Part shown: one piece after another, positions 25,372 to 34,129 of the stretch
Numbering within the stretch: position 1 is the first letter of the stretch
How the letters are laid out: every line of letters begins with the position of its first letter
DNA from: Streptomyces sp. NBC_01723
GTDB lineage: Bacteria; Actinomycetota; Actinomycetes; Streptomycetales; Streptomycetaceae
Length of the DNA: 64,000 bases
Assembly: GCF_036246005.1 (NCBI RefSeq)
Contig: NZ_CP109171.1
Coordinates: forward strand, 4,948,001-5,012,000
Direction of reading: 5' to 3'
Notes under the pieces: generated by a model
The model's database searches: none
What the model was told of the DNA's origin: nothing
The model's input: the letters and a program-made list of their open reading frames with translations, nothing else
Program-made: the position numbers and the translations under genes

Positions 25372-27789
25372 GTGACGGGCACTGACCGCGGAGGGCCCGG
25401 CGGCGCGCCCGGACCGCTGCTGCTGGGTGTGCGTCACCACGGTCCGGGGTCGGCGCGGGCGGTGCGGGCGGCGCTGGAGACGGCCCGGCCGGGGGTCGTG
25501 CTGATCGAGGGGCCGCCCGAGGCCGACGCCCTGATCCCGCTGGCCGCCGACGAGGACATGCGGCCACCGGTGGCGTTGCTCGCGCACGCCGTGGACGAGC
25601 CCGGCCGCTCGGCCTTCTGGCCGCTGGCCGAGTTCTCCCCGGAGTGGGTGGCCCTCCGCTGGGCCCTGGAACACGACGTGCCGGCCCGCTTCATCGACCT
25701 CCCGGCCGCGCACTCGCTGGCCTGGCGGTCGGAGGAGGACACGGCGGGGGAGGACGCGGCGAGGGCGGACGAGGAGCCGGAGGCGGGCCCGGGGGACCCC
25801 TCCGGCGCGTCGGCACCCGAGGTCCGGGTCGATCCGCTCGCCGCCCTCGCCGGGGCCGCCGGTCACGACGACCCCGAGCGCTGGTGGGAGGACGTCGTCG
25901 AGCACCGGGGCCACGGAGGCGGCGACGGGGACGCGCTCGCGCCGTTCACCGCGCTGGAAGAGGCCATGGGTGCCCTGCGGGAGACCGAGGAGCGCGGCGG
26001 AGACGACGGGCGGGACCTGGTGCGGGAGGCGTACATGCGGCTCCAGGTGCGGGCGGCGCAGCGGGAGTCCGCCCGGGGCGTCGCCGTGGTGTGCGGGGCG
26101 TGGCACGTGCCCGCGCTCCGGCGCAAGGTCACCGCCACCGCCGACCGGGCCCTGCTGAAGGGGCTGCCGAGGACCAAGGTGGACCTGACGTGGGTGCCCT
26201 GGACCTACCGACGGCTGTCCCGGTCAGGTGGGTACGGGGCGGGCATCGAGTCGCCCGGCTGGTACGCGCACCTGTTCGGCGCGGCGGACCGGCCGGTCGA
26301 GCGCTGGCTGACCAAGGTGGCCGGGCTGCTGCGGGACGAGGGCCGGACCGTCTCCTCGGCGCACGTCATCGAGGCGGTGCGGCTGGCCGGGACGCTCGCG
26401 GTGCTGCGCGGGCGCCCGCTGGCCGGACTGGGCGAGACGACGGACGCCGTACGGGCGGTGATGTGCGACGGCTCGGACGTGCCCCTGGCACTGGTCCGGG
26501 ACCGGCTGGTGGTGGGGGACGTGCTGGGGGAGGTCCCCGCGGGGGCGCCCGCCGTGCCCCTGCAGCGCGACCTGGCCCGCGTCCAGCGCCGGCTGCGGCT
26601 CAAACCGGAGGCACGGCGAAGGGAGTTGGAACTCGACCTGCGCAAGGACACCGACGCGAGCCGCAGCAGACTGCTGCACCGGCTGCGGCTGCTCGGCGTC
26701 GGCTGGGGCGAGCCGGCCGCCTCCCGGGGCAGTACGGGGACGTTCCGGGAGACATGGCGGCTGCGCTGGGAGCCGGAGCTGTCGGTGCGGGTCGCCGAGG
26801 CCGGAGTGTGGGGCACGACCGTGCTCGCCGCCGCGACCGCCAAGGCGGAGGCGGACGCCGTCACCGCGCGTGACCTCGCCGAGGTCACCGCGCTCGCCGA
26901 ACGCTGCCTGCCGGCCGGGCTGACGGACGCGCTCACGCCGGTGATGCGGATACTCGCCGACCGCGCGGCGCTCGACACGGACGTCGGCCACCTCGCGCGG
27001 GCCTTGCCGGCCCTGGCCCGCTCGTTGCGCTACGGGGACGTGCGCGGTACCGACACGGGTGCGCTGGCGGAGGTCGCCGCGGGGCTCGCCGAGCGCGTCT
27101 TCGTCGGTCTGCCCGCGGCCTGTGCGGCCCTGGACGCCGACGCGGCCGACGAGATGCGCGGCCATGTGGACGCCGTGCACGCAGCGGTGGGCCTGCTCGG
27201 CGACACCTCCGCGCCGGGCCACGGCGGCCTGCGGTCCCGCTGGCAGGGGGTACTGCGGACCCTCTCGGCGCGGGACATCGTGCCCGGTGTCGTCCGGGGG
27301 CGTGCCGTGCGGCTCCTGCTGGACGACGGTGTGCTGGCGGCGGACGAGGCCGCGCGGTTCATGGGCCTGGCGCTGTCCCGGGGGACGCCACCGGCGGACG
27401 CGGCGGCGTGGATCGAGGGCTTCGTCGGAGGCGGCTCGGGCGGCGGCCTGCTCCTCCTGCACGACGAACGGCTGCTCGCCCTGGTCGACGCCTGGCTGAC
27501 CGGCGTGGCGGCGGAGGCGTTCACGGAGGTGCTGCCGCTGCTGCGACGCACCTTCGCGGCCTACGAGCCGGGCGTGCGCCGCAGCCTCGGTGAGCTGGTC
27601 CGGCGCGGACCGGAGGCGCGGGGGAGGGTGACCACGGCCGGCCCCGGGATACCGGGCTTCGCGGCCGACCTCGACACCGAGCGCGCCGACGCGGTGCTCC
27701 CGGTGGTCCGGCTGCTGCTGGGCCTGGAGGGCAACGCCCCGGCGCGAACCGGCCTTGACGGGAACGACCTGGTGGGGGTGGACGCATGA
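25372..27789 (+). CDS. DUF5682 family protein of the MoxR-VWA cassette
   Basis: An 805-residue cytosolic protein that I know only as DUF5682. The N-terminus has LLLGVRHHGPGSARAVRAAL then VVLIEGPPEADALIPL, and further on VAVVCGAWHVPAL; this spacing of Gly/His motifs recalls the TIKI/TraB/EreA-like hydrolase group, so a metal-dependent activity is possible, but this is inference. The middle and C-terminal parts are helical. The GTG at 25372 follows GAGGGGGAC; an in-frame GTG at 25354 is the alternative. Its stop overlaps the VWA gene by ATGA (27786-27789), so the two are translationally coupled. Confidence 0.83.
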   Translation: MTGTDRGGPGGAPGPLLLGVRHHGPGSARAVRAALETARPGVVLIEGPPEADALIPLAADEDMRPPVALLAHAVDEPGRSAFWPLAEFSPEWVALRWALEHDVPARFIDLPAAHSLAWRSEEDTAGEDAARADEEPEAGPGDPSGASAPEVRVDPLAALAGAAGHDDPERWWEDVVEHRGHGGGDGDALAPFTALEEAMGALRETEERGGDDGRDLVREAYMRLQVRAAQRESARGVAVVCGAWHVPALRRKVTATADRALLKGLPRTKVDLTWVPWTYRRLSRSGGYGAGIESPGWYAHLFGAADRPVERWLTKVAGLLRDEGRTVSSAHVIEAVRLAGTLAVLRGRPLAGLGETTDAVRAVMCDGSDVPLALVRDRLVVGDVLGEVPAGAPAVPLQRDLARVQRRLRLKPEARRRELELDLRKDTDASRSRLLHRLRLLGVGWGEPAASRGSTGTFRETWRLRWEPELSVRVAEAGVWGTTVLAAATAKAEADAVTARDLAEVTALAERCLPAGLTDALTPVMRILADRAALDTDVGHLARALPALARSLRYGDVRGTDTGALAEVAAGLAERVFVGLPAACAALDADAADEMRGHVDAVHAAVGLLGDTSAPGHGGLRSRWQGVLRTLSARDIVPGVVRGRAVRLLLDDGVLAADEAARFMGLALSRGTPPADAAAWIEGFVGGGSGGGLLLLHDERLLALVDAWLTGVAAEAFTEVLPLLRRTFAAYEPGVRRSLGELVRRGPEARGRVTTAGPGIPGFAADLDTERADAVLPVVRLLLGLEGNAPARTGLDGNDLVGVDA

Positions 27790-28955
27790 CGACCGAACCG
27801 GCGGGGGCCGACGCCGCGCGGGAGCGGCTGCGGCGGTGGCGGCTCGTGCTGGGCGGGAACCCGGCCGACGGCACCGGCCGCACGCTCTCCGGGCAGGACG
27901 CCGCGATGGACGGGGCGCTCACCGCGCTCTACGGGAAGGAGGCCGCGGCGCGGGGCGGACGGGACCGTGCGGCGGGGCTCGGCGGCTCCGCACCGGCCGT
28001 CGCGCGCTGGCTGGGTGACATCCGGACGTACTTCCCCTCCTCCGTCGTACAGGTCATGCAGCGGGACGCGATCGACCGGCTCGGTCTCGCCACGCTGCTG
28101 CTGGAGCCGGAGATGCTGGAGGCGGTGGAGGCCGACGTGCACCTCGTCGGCACCCTGCTCTCGCTCAACCAGGCGATGCCGGAGACGACGAAGGAGACGG
28201 CGCGAACCGTCGTGCGCAAGGTCGTCGAGGACCTGGAGAAGCGGCTGGCCTCCCGCACCCGGACCACCCTCACCGGCGCCCTGGACCGCAGCGCCCGCGT
28301 CACCCGTCCCCGGCACCACGACATCGACTGGAACCGCACGATCTCGGCCAACCTCAAGCACTACCTGCCGGAGTACGGGACGGTCGTGCCGGAGCGGCTC
28401 GTCGGCTACGGGCGGGCGTCCCGGTCGGTGAAGAAGGAAGTCGTCCTCTGCGTCGACCAGTCGGGGTCGATGGCGGCATCGGTCGTGTACGCGTCGGTGT
28501 TCGGGGCGGTGCTGGCGTCCATGCCGTCGATTGAGACCCGGCTCGTCGTCTTCGACACGGCGGTCGTCGACCTGACCGACCAGCTGGACGACCCGGTCGA
28601 CGTGCTCTTCGGCACGCAACTCGGTGGCGGTACGGACATCAACCGGGCGCTGGCGTACTGCCAGTCGCGGATCACCCGGCCCGCGGAGACCGTGGTGGTG
28701 CTGATCAGCGACCTCTACGAGGGAGGCATCCGGGACGAGATGCTCAGGCGGGTCGCGGCGATGCAGGCGGCAGGCGTGCGGTTCGTGACGCTGCTGGCCC
28801 TGTCCGACGAGGGGACACCCGCCTACGACAGGGAGCACGCGGCGGCGCTCGCCGCGCTGGGGGCACCCGCGTTCGCCTGCACGCCCGACCACTTCCCGGA
28901 GGTGATGGCGGCGGCGATCGAGAGGCGGCCCCTGCCGATACCGGACGCAGGGTGA
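27786..28955 (+). CDS. VWA domain protein (CoxE-like), partner of MoxR
   Basis: A 389-residue protein with an N-terminal helical region and a C-terminal von Willebrand A domain. The MIDAS motif is VLCVDQSGSMAASVVYAS (near residue 222), with the second element GTQLGGGTDINRA and the third Asp in VVVLISDLYEGG. VWA proteins of this type serve as metal-dependent adaptors for MoxR ATPases. It starts with ATG overlapping the DUF5682 stop by four bases. The gene ends the plus-strand arm of the cassette; I see no strong hairpin between its stop and the next gene. Confidence 0.92.
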   Translation: MTTEPAGADAARERLRRWRLVLGGNPADGTGRTLSGQDAAMDGALTALYGKEAAARGGRDRAAGLGGSAPAVARWLGDIRTYFPSSVVQVMQRDAIDRLGLATLLLEPEMLEAVEADVHLVGTLLSLNQAMPETTKETARTVVRKVVEDLEKRLASRTRTTLTGALDRSARVTRPRHHDIDWNRTISANLKHYLPEYGTVVPERLVGYGRASRSVKKEVVLCVDQSGSMAASVVYASVFGAVLASMPSIETRLVVFDTAVVDLTDQLDDPVDVLFGTQLGGGTDINRALAYCQSRITRPAETVVVLISDLYEGGIRDEMLRRVAAMQAAGVRFVTLLALSDEGTPAYDREHAAALAALGAPAFACTPDHFPEVMAAAIERRPLPIPDAG

Positions 28956-29168
28956 CGATTCGTCCATCCGGGGTGGCCCGATTCCCGCCGCTGAAACGGA
29001 CATCGCTACCCATCGGTAATGAGGGGCTTGCGCAAACCGCGGAGTCCCGTGCGAGGATCGCGCGTCATCGGCGCGTTGTTCGACGCGCGAGCCGTTCCGC
29101 CGCCGCACGGGAGGAATCTCCCCCTCTTGATCTGGTCAGCAGTCCTGCCCGGTGCCGCTCTGCGCGTG

Positions 29169-30044
29169 ATGCGCACGGCGGCCGGGCGGCGTGCCCTGCA
29201 CGTGGCGCTGCTGGTGGGCGGGTTGTTCGTGCTCGGCGTGGTCTGCGGGGAGCGGGCCCAGGCGGCCGACGGGGCGCCCTCGCTGCGGGACACCGTGCGG
29301 CAGGTCGTCGACGTGCCGGTCGGGCGTCCGGCGACGGAGGCGCGTGAGTCGGCCCTCCTCCCGCCGAAGGACGCGCTCTCCGCCGTCGGGGACGTGGTGG
29401 AGCGGACGACCGAGCGGCTGCCCCTGCTCTCCGCCGCTTCCGACGCGGACCCGGCCTTCACCGACCCCGGCTTCACCGACCCCGGCATCTCCGATCCCTC
29501 GGTCCCCACGTGGCCGTCGTCGCCTCCGCTGTCGGAGCTTCCGGACCTGTCCGGGGCCGCCGGTTCGGACGGTCGGGCCGACCCGTACCTTCCGGACGAT
29601 CGCCGGTCGGACCCGGCCGAGGCCGACGACTCCGCGCACCCTTCCGACGGAGCCGGCACCTCCGACCCCTCCGAGGCCACCGAACCCCGCACCGCCACCA
29701 CCGACACCGGACCCGACGCCACCGACCGCGCCGCGCACATCGGCCCCGCCCCCGGCGCGGTCGAGACCGGCTCACAACCCGCGGTGACGCACTCCGGCGA
29801 CCCCCGCCGAACCACCCCGGCGCCCACCGACTACGCCCCCACCCGGCACGCGCCCACCGGCGCCCCCGACGGATCGCTGGGTACCGCGACCGGTGCCGAC
29901 CAGGGGATGCCCCGTCACGGTGACGCTCACGCGGTGACCCCGCAGCACCGGATCCCGTTCCGGCTCGTCCCCGTGGCGCTGGAGCGTGCCGGCACGGGCG
30001 AGACCCGGGATTCCTACCGGGACATCCCCGTCTCTCCCGCCTAG
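29169..30044 (+). CDS. Secreted protein with Ser/Pro/Asp-rich body
   Basis: About 291 residues, no family recognised. The N-terminus is a good signal peptide (RRALHVALLVGGLFVLGV, cleavage after AQA near residue 32). A short conserved-looking helix (LRDTVRQVVDVPVGRP) follows, then about 180 residues of Asp/Pro/Ser/Thr-rich sequence with FTDPGFTDPGISDP repeats. It ends in a tail with IPFRLVPVALERAGTG. The ATG at 29169 or the preceding GTG at 29166 gives a clean signal peptide; TTG at 29127, 12 bases past GGGAGG, and ATG at 29019 are in frame too, so the start is uncertain. Two hairpins follow the stop. Confidence 0.65.
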   Translation: MRTAAGRRALHVALLVGGLFVLGVVCGERAQAADGAPSLRDTVRQVVDVPVGRPATEARESALLPPKDALSAVGDVVERTTERLPLLSAASDADPAFTDPGFTDPGISDPSVPTWPSSPPLSELPDLSGAAGSDGRADPYLPDDRRSDPAEADDSAHPSDGAGTSDPSEATEPRTATTDTGPDATDRAAHIGPAPGAVETGSQPAVTHSGDPRRTTPAPTDYAPTRHAPTGAPDGSLGTATGADQGMPRHGDAHAVTPQHRIPFRLVPVALERAGTGETRDSYRDIPVSPA

Positions 30045-30240
30045 CCGGCGGAACCTCCCTGTCGCGAGCGCGCGTCTGAGGCCCCTGGGGCGGATGCGCC
30101 CGACGGGCGTCCGCCGACGCGCCCGCGCCCTCGCACTCCCGTACCTCCGCCGTACCCCCGTCCCGCCCACAGGCTCCGCGGAGCGGCAGCCCGAGACGGC
30201 CGAAAGCCGTCGGCCTCCCTCGGGCCGAAACTCCGCGGAT

Positions 30241-30280
30241 GGGCCGGCCGGTCCCCATTGGGGTGGGGACCGGCCGGCCC
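30241..30280 (+). terminator. Strong hairpin, 16-bp stem
   Basis: Arms 30241-30256 and 30265-30280 are perfect complements with an eight-base loop. It lies about 200 bp after the stop of the secreted protein gene and ahead of sucC, and is a good candidate intrinsic terminator. Confidence 0.75.
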
Positions 30281-30323
30281 GCACACCGGAGACCCGCACC
30301 CCTGCGGGCCTCCGGGCCGACGG

Positions 30324-30355
30324 GCCTCACCGGGCTAACCCCAGCCCGGTGAGGC
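30324..30355 (+). terminator. Second hairpin before sucC, 13-bp stem
   Basis: Arms 30324-30336 and 30343-30355 are perfect complements around AACCCC. It lies 43 bp past the first hairpin, so the two may act as a double insulator before the sucCD promoter region. Confidence 0.6.
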
Positions 30356-30438
30356 TCCCCGCGCCCCGCCTCGAATGCGCCCCGCACCCCGCCGAAGCCG
30401 CTCACATCCGGCACCGCGTGCCAGTGAGCGCGGCATCA

Positions 30439-30454
30439 TGTGACAGGCATCACC
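30439..30454. promoter_or_regulatory. Candidate Crp (cAMP receptor protein) site upstream of sucC
   Basis: TGTGACAGGCATCACC matches TGTGA-N6-TCAC(A) except for the last base. If the -10 at 30499-30504 is correct the site centre lies about 64 bp before the start, a class I activator position. Other parts of 30045-30634 show only the two hairpins and a -10 box. Confidence 0.4.
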
Positions 30455-30498
30455 GCTCAGGTGTGACCCACGATTTAGGGACCCCCGGCATGCGGCGA

Positions 30499-30504
30499 TA
30501 ACCT
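30499..30504 (+). promoter_or_regulatory. Candidate -10 box of sucCD
   Basis: TAACCT fits TAnnnT and lies about 130 bp before the sucC start. No convincing -35 hexamer is seen. The long leader is without an obvious riboswitch. Confidence 0.35.
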
Positions 30505-30634
30505 GCGAGACGGACATGCCGCGCGCTCGGTCACCGTGTGCGCTCCCCTTGTGACACAGCGGACGTCACGTTGCCCTTCGCGGCACGCCCACGCATCCAA
30601 CGAACCGCGAGATCACTGATAGGGACGGAAGCGC

Positions 30635-31816
30635 GTGGACCTGTTCGAGTACCAGGCGAGGGACCTCTTCGCCAAGCACGATGTACCGGTGCTGGCCGGT
30701 GAAGTCATCGACACGCCTGAGGCGGCGCGCGCGATCACCGAGGGTCTGGGCGGCAAGTCCGTCGTCAAGGCTCAGGTGAAGGTCGGTGGCCGCGGCAAGG
30801 CCGGCGGCGTGAAGCTCGCCGCCTCCGCGGACGAGGCCGTCGCCCGCGCGACGGACATCCTCGGGATGGACATCAAGGGCCACACGGTCCACAAGGTGAT
30901 GATCGCCGAGACCGCTCCGGAGATCGTCGAGGAGTACTACGTCTCCTTCCTCCTCGACCGTGCCAACCGCACCTTCCTCTCCATCGCCTCGGTCGAGGGC
31001 GGCGTGGAGATCGAGGAGGTGGCGGCCACCCGTCCGGAGGCCGTCGCCAAGACGCCGATCGACGCGATCGACGGCGTGACGCCCGAGAAGGCGCGCGAGA
31101 TCGTCGAGGCCGCGAAGTTCCCGGCCGAGGTCGCCGACAAGGTCGCCGACATCCTGGTCAAGCTGTGGGACACCTTCATCAAGGAGGACGCCCTCCTGGT
31201 CGAGGTCAACCCGCTGGCCAAGGTCGCGGGCGGCGACGTCATCGCCCTGGACGGCAAGGTGTCGCTGGACGACAACGCCGAGTTCCGTCACCCCGACTTC
31301 GAGGCCCTCCACGACAAGGCCGCGGCCAACCCGCTCGAGGCCGCTGCCAAGGAGAAGAACCTCAACTACGTCAAGCTCGACGGCGAGGTCGGCATCATCG
31401 GCAACGGCGCGGGTCTCGTCATGAGCACCCTGGACGTCGTCGCGTACGCCGGTGAGAAGCACGGCAACGTGAAGCCCGCCAACTTCCTGGACATCGGTGG
31501 CGGCGCCTCCGCCCAGGTGATGGCGAACGGCCTGGAGATCATCCTCGGCGACCCGGACGTCCGCTCCGTGTTCGTCAACGTCTTCGGCGGCATCACCGCC
31601 TGCGACGAGGTCGCCAACGGCATCGTCCAGGCGCTGAAGCTCCTGGAGGACCGCGGCGAGAAGGTCGAGAAGCCGCTCGTCGTCCGCCTCGACGGCAACA
31701 ACGCCGAGCTGGGCCGCAAGATCCTCACCGACGCCAACCACCCGCTGGTCCAGCGCGTCGACACCATGGACGGCGCGGCCGACAAGGCCGCCGAGCTGGC
31801 CCACGCCGCCAAGTAA
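30635..31816 (+). CDS. sucC: Succinyl-CoA synthetase beta subunit
   Basis: SucC (393 residues) binds nucleotide and succinate in the TCA cycle enzyme that makes succinate and ATP or GTP from succinyl-CoA. The N-terminus [19 protein letters not shown] starts the ATP-grasp domain, which has the nucleotide loop [18 protein letters not shown], then [13 protein letters not shown] and the carboxy lobe with [20 protein letters not shown] and [20 protein letters not shown] for CoA and phosphate transfer. The GTG at 30635 with GGACGGAAG upstream is the only start that matches family length. sucD follows after 27 bp; both form a standard heterotetramer operon ended by a hairpin. Confidence 0.98.
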   Translation: MDLFEYQARDLFAKHDVPVLAGEVIDTPEAARAITEGLGGKSVVKAQVKVGGRGKAGGVKLAASADEAVARATDILGMDIKGHTVHKVMIAETAPEIVEEYYVSFLLDRANRTFLSIASVEGGVEIEEVAATRPEAVAKTPIDAIDGVTPEKAREIVEAAKFPAEVADKVADILVKLWDTFIKEDALLVEVNPLAKVAGGDVIALDGKVSLDDNAEFRHPDFEALHDKAAANPLEAAAKEKNLNYVKLDGEVGIIGNGAGLVMSTLDVVAYAGEKHGNVKPANFLDIGGGASAQVMANGLEIILGDPDVRSVFVNVFGGITACDEVANGIVQALKLLEDRGEKVEKPLVVRLDGNNAELGRKILTDANHPLVQRVDTMDGAADKAAELAHAAK

Positions 31817-31843
31817 GCACTCAGGACGAGGACAGAACACACC

Positions 31844-32728
31844 ATGGCTATCTGGCTCAACAAGGACAGCAAGGTCATCGTCCAGGGCATGACCGGCGCC
31901 ACCGGCATGAAGCACACCAAGCTCATGCTCGGTGACGGCACCGAGGTCGTGGGCGGCGTGAACCCGCGCAAGGCGGGCACCGCCGTGGACTTCGACGGCA
32001 CCGAGGTACCGGTCTTCGGCACCGTCAAGGAGGCCATCGAGAAGACCGGCGCCAACGTCTCCGTCATCTTCGTGCCGGAGAAGTTCACCAAGGACGCCGT
32101 CGTCGAGGCCATCGACGCCGAGATCCCCCTGGCCGTCGTGATCACCGAGGGCATCGCCGTGCACGACTCGGCCGCCTTCTGGTCGTACGCCGGCAAGAAG
32201 GGCAACAAGACCCGGATCATCGGCCCGAACTGCCCCGGCATCATCACCCCGGGCCAGTCCAACGTCGGCATCATCCCGGGCGACATCACCAAGCCGGGCC
32301 GCATCGGCCTGGTCTCGAAGTCCGGCACGCTGACGTACCAGATGATGTACGAGCTGCGTGACATCGGCTTCTCGACCGCCGTCGGCATCGGTGGCGACCC
32401 GATCATCGGCACCACGCACATCGACGCGCTCGCCGCGTTCGAGGCCGACCCCGAGACCGACCTGATCGTCATGATCGGCGAGATCGGCGGCGACGCCGAG
32501 GAGCGTGCGGCCGAGTACATCGCGAAGAACGTGACCAAGCCGGTCGTCGGCTACGTCGCGGGCTTCACCGCGCCCGAGGGCAAGACCATGGGCCACGCCG
32601 GCGCCATCGTCTCCGGTTCGTCCGGCACCGCCCAGGCGAAGAAGGAGGCCCTCGAGGCCGCGGGCGTCAAGGTCGGCAAGACCCCGACCGAGACGGCCAA
32701 GCTCGCCAGGGAGATCCTGAACGGCTGA
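31844..32728 (+). CDS. sucD: Succinyl-CoA synthetase alpha subunit
   Basis: SucD (294 residues) carries the phospho-histidine of succinyl-CoA synthetase. A Rossmann CoA-binding domain begins at [37 protein letters not shown] lies in the CoA region, and the phosphorylated His is in [13 protein letters not shown] (near residue 251). Length and order are standard. The ATG at 31844 follows AGGACGAGGA. It is 27 bp after sucC and shares its transcript; a 12-bp stem terminator follows at 32755-32781. Confidence 0.98.
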   Translation: MAIWLNKDSKVIVQGMTGATGMKHTKLMLGDGTEVVGGVNPRKAGTAVDFDGTEVPVFGTVKEAIEKTGANVSVIFVPEKFTKDAVVEAIDAEIPLAVVITEGIAVHDSAAFWSYAGKKGNKTRIIGPNCPGIITPGQSNVGIIPGDITKPGRIGLVSKSGTLTYQMMYELRDIGFSTAVGIGGDPIIGTTHIDALAAFEADPETDLIVMIGEIGGDAEERAAEYIAKNVTKPVVGYVAGFTAPEGKTMGHAGAIVSGSSGTAQAKKEALEAAGVKVGKTPTETAKLAREILNG

Positions 32729-32754
32729 CCCCGCCTTCCCGTACGGCACCGAGT

Positions 32755-32781
32755 GGGCCCGTCCTCGCGGAGGACGGGCCC
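32755..32781 (+). terminator. sucCD terminator
   Basis: GGGCCCGTCCTC pairs perfectly with GAGGACGGGCCC around a GCG loop, 27 bases after the sucD stop and ahead of the convergent gene. Confidence 0.85.
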
Positions 32782-32797
32782 CTCGTCGTACCCGCGG

Positions 32798-34033
32798 TCA
32801 TTCGAGCCGTGGAGTCAGCCGCTCCGGCCCGTCCTGCATCTGGTCGCGCAGCTTCTGCCGCAGCTCCAGTTCCTCGTCCGACAGTGCGCCCGGTGCCACC
32901 TTGGGCGGCACCCCGCGCACCGTCTCGCCGGGGGAGACCGGCGGCTCGTAGTGCGTGGGCGCGGTGCGCAGGGCCAGCGCGGTGGTCCCGATGAGGGCGA
33001 CGGTGAAGGCGATCGCCGCCCGGGTCCAGAACCGGGCCCGGCGTTCGCTGCCCACCCGTACCGTCGGCGGCTTGGCCGCCCGCAGCCGCTCGTTCGACGC
33101 CACCTCGGCCAGCCGCCGGTGCAGCACCTCGGGGTCGGCCAGTTCGGGCAGCCGGTCGGCCATCGCCCGGCGGGCGTTCAACAGCCGGTTGGCCGTCGCC
33201 GGAGTGCTCGCCTCCGTCTCCGCCGCCGTCTCGGGCAGGTCCAGGCCCACGCCGTCGTACAGCAGGAGCGTCCGACGGTGCCGCGGGGGGAGTCGGAGCA
33301 GGGTGTTCAGGAGCGTGCGGTCGCCGGGGTCGGCGGGCGGCGGCTCCGGGTGCCGGTTGCGCGGGCGGAACCGCTGCCAGGGCGAGAGCGCGTACTCGTA
33401 CGCCACCGCCCGCACCCACCCCACCGGGTCGCGGTCGCGGGCCACTTCCGGCCAGTTCTCCCAGGCGGTCTGGAACGCCCGCTCCACCGACTCGCGGGCC
33501 AGCTCCCGGCGGCCGGTCAGGAGGAAGGTCTGCCGTACGAGGGCGGGGGTGCCGAACTCGTAGAGCGCGTCGAACGCCTGAGCGGGCGTCAGTGCGACCG
33601 GTTTCGGCTCGGCCTTGGGCTCCGGTGTCGGTTCGCGTTCCGGTTCGCGTTCCGGTTCGGCTTCCTGCCGCTCCTCCGCGGACAGTGCCTTCGCCGGCAG
33701 GACGAGGCTGTCGGCGGCCTCGGCCGGGCTCCCCGGGCCGGTGCGGACGGCCACGACGACGGGCACCGGCGCCGGCTGGGCGCCGGATTCCGCTTCCGCT
33801 TCCGGCGCCGGCTCCGCCGCTGCCGACTCCTCCTCGGCCAGGGTCTTCAGCAGTTCCGCGTACGCCTCCCGTCTCCGGCCGCGTGGTGTCCTGCGACCGC
33901 TCTCCCACGTACGGACCGTCGCGCGGGTGACGCCCATCCGGTCCGCGAGCTGAGCCTGCGTCAGCGAGGCCGACTCGCGCAGCCGTCGGCGGGCCTTGGG
34001 GGGTGGGAGCGGGGTTCCAGGGCTCCGTGTCAC
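32798..34033 (-). CDS. XRE helix-turn-helix / sigma-like / single-TM protein
   Basis: A 411-residue fusion with an unusual layout. An XRE helix-turn-helix (about 13-62: ESASLTQAQLADRMGVTRAT, TWESGRRTPRG) is followed by an acidic Pro/Glu-rich linker with EPEREPEREP repeats. Residues 150-222 (ALYEFGTPALVRQTFLLTGR) and 235-298 (LPPRHRRTLLLYDGVGLDLP, ATANRLLNARRAM) look like ECF sigma regions 2 and 4. A transmembrane helix (RAAIAFTVALIGTTALAL) and a short outer tail end it. It may be a membrane-held transcription factor. The GTG at 34031-34033 has AAGGGG upstream; it is divergent from the DUF6350 gene. Confidence 0.8.
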   Translation of the reverse strand: MTRSPGTPLPPPKARRRLRESASLTQAQLADRMGVTRATVRTWESGRRTPRGRRREAYAELLKTLAEEESAAAEPAPEAEAESGAQPAPVPVVVAVRTGPGSPAEAADSLVLPAKALSAEERQEAEPEREPEREPTPEPKAEPKPVALTPAQAFDALYEFGTPALVRQTFLLTGRRELARESVERAFQTAWENWPEVARDRDPVGWVRAVAYEYALSPWQRFRPRNRHPEPPPADPGDRTLLNTLLRLPPRHRRTLLLYDGVGLDLPETAAETEASTPATANRLLNARRAMADRLPELADPEVLHRRLAEVASNERLRAAKPPTVRVGSERRARFWTRAAIAFTVALIGTTALALRTAPTHYEPPVSPGETVRGVPPKVAPGALSDEELELRQKLRDQMQDGPERLTPRLE

Positions 34034-34043
34034 AAGGCGCCCC

Positions 34044-34075
34044 TTCGTACGAAAAAGTACATAAACATATATTGA
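34044..34075. promoter_or_regulatory. AT-rich divergent promoter region with GTAC half-sites
   Basis: An unusually AT-rich stretch between the XRE/sigma-like gene and the DUF6350 gene contains CGTACGAAAAAGTAC and, further on, ATATATTG. The GTAC pair is separated by six bases. It is a natural place for autoregulation by the XRE domain; no binding is shown. Confidence 0.3.
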
Positions 34076-34129
34076 GCGACACAACGGTGCTTCGCCTGTT
34101 ACGCCGGGAAAGCGCGTGTCGTTGGGAGC

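Noticed and set aside
20859..28955. Calling the MoxR-VWA cassette a proven defence system
   Set aside because: No nuclease, toxin or reverse transcriptase is present and there is no sign of a genomic island, so only a hypothesis is given.
27561..29108. A 515-codon frame antisense to the VWA gene
   Set aside because: Overlaps a well supported coupled gene; Arg/Asp-rich and without domain signals.
30566..32749. A 727-codon reading frame antisense to sucC and sucD
   Set aside because: It is the codon-bias shadow of two certain genes; the product is Asp/Val/Leu-rich without motifs.
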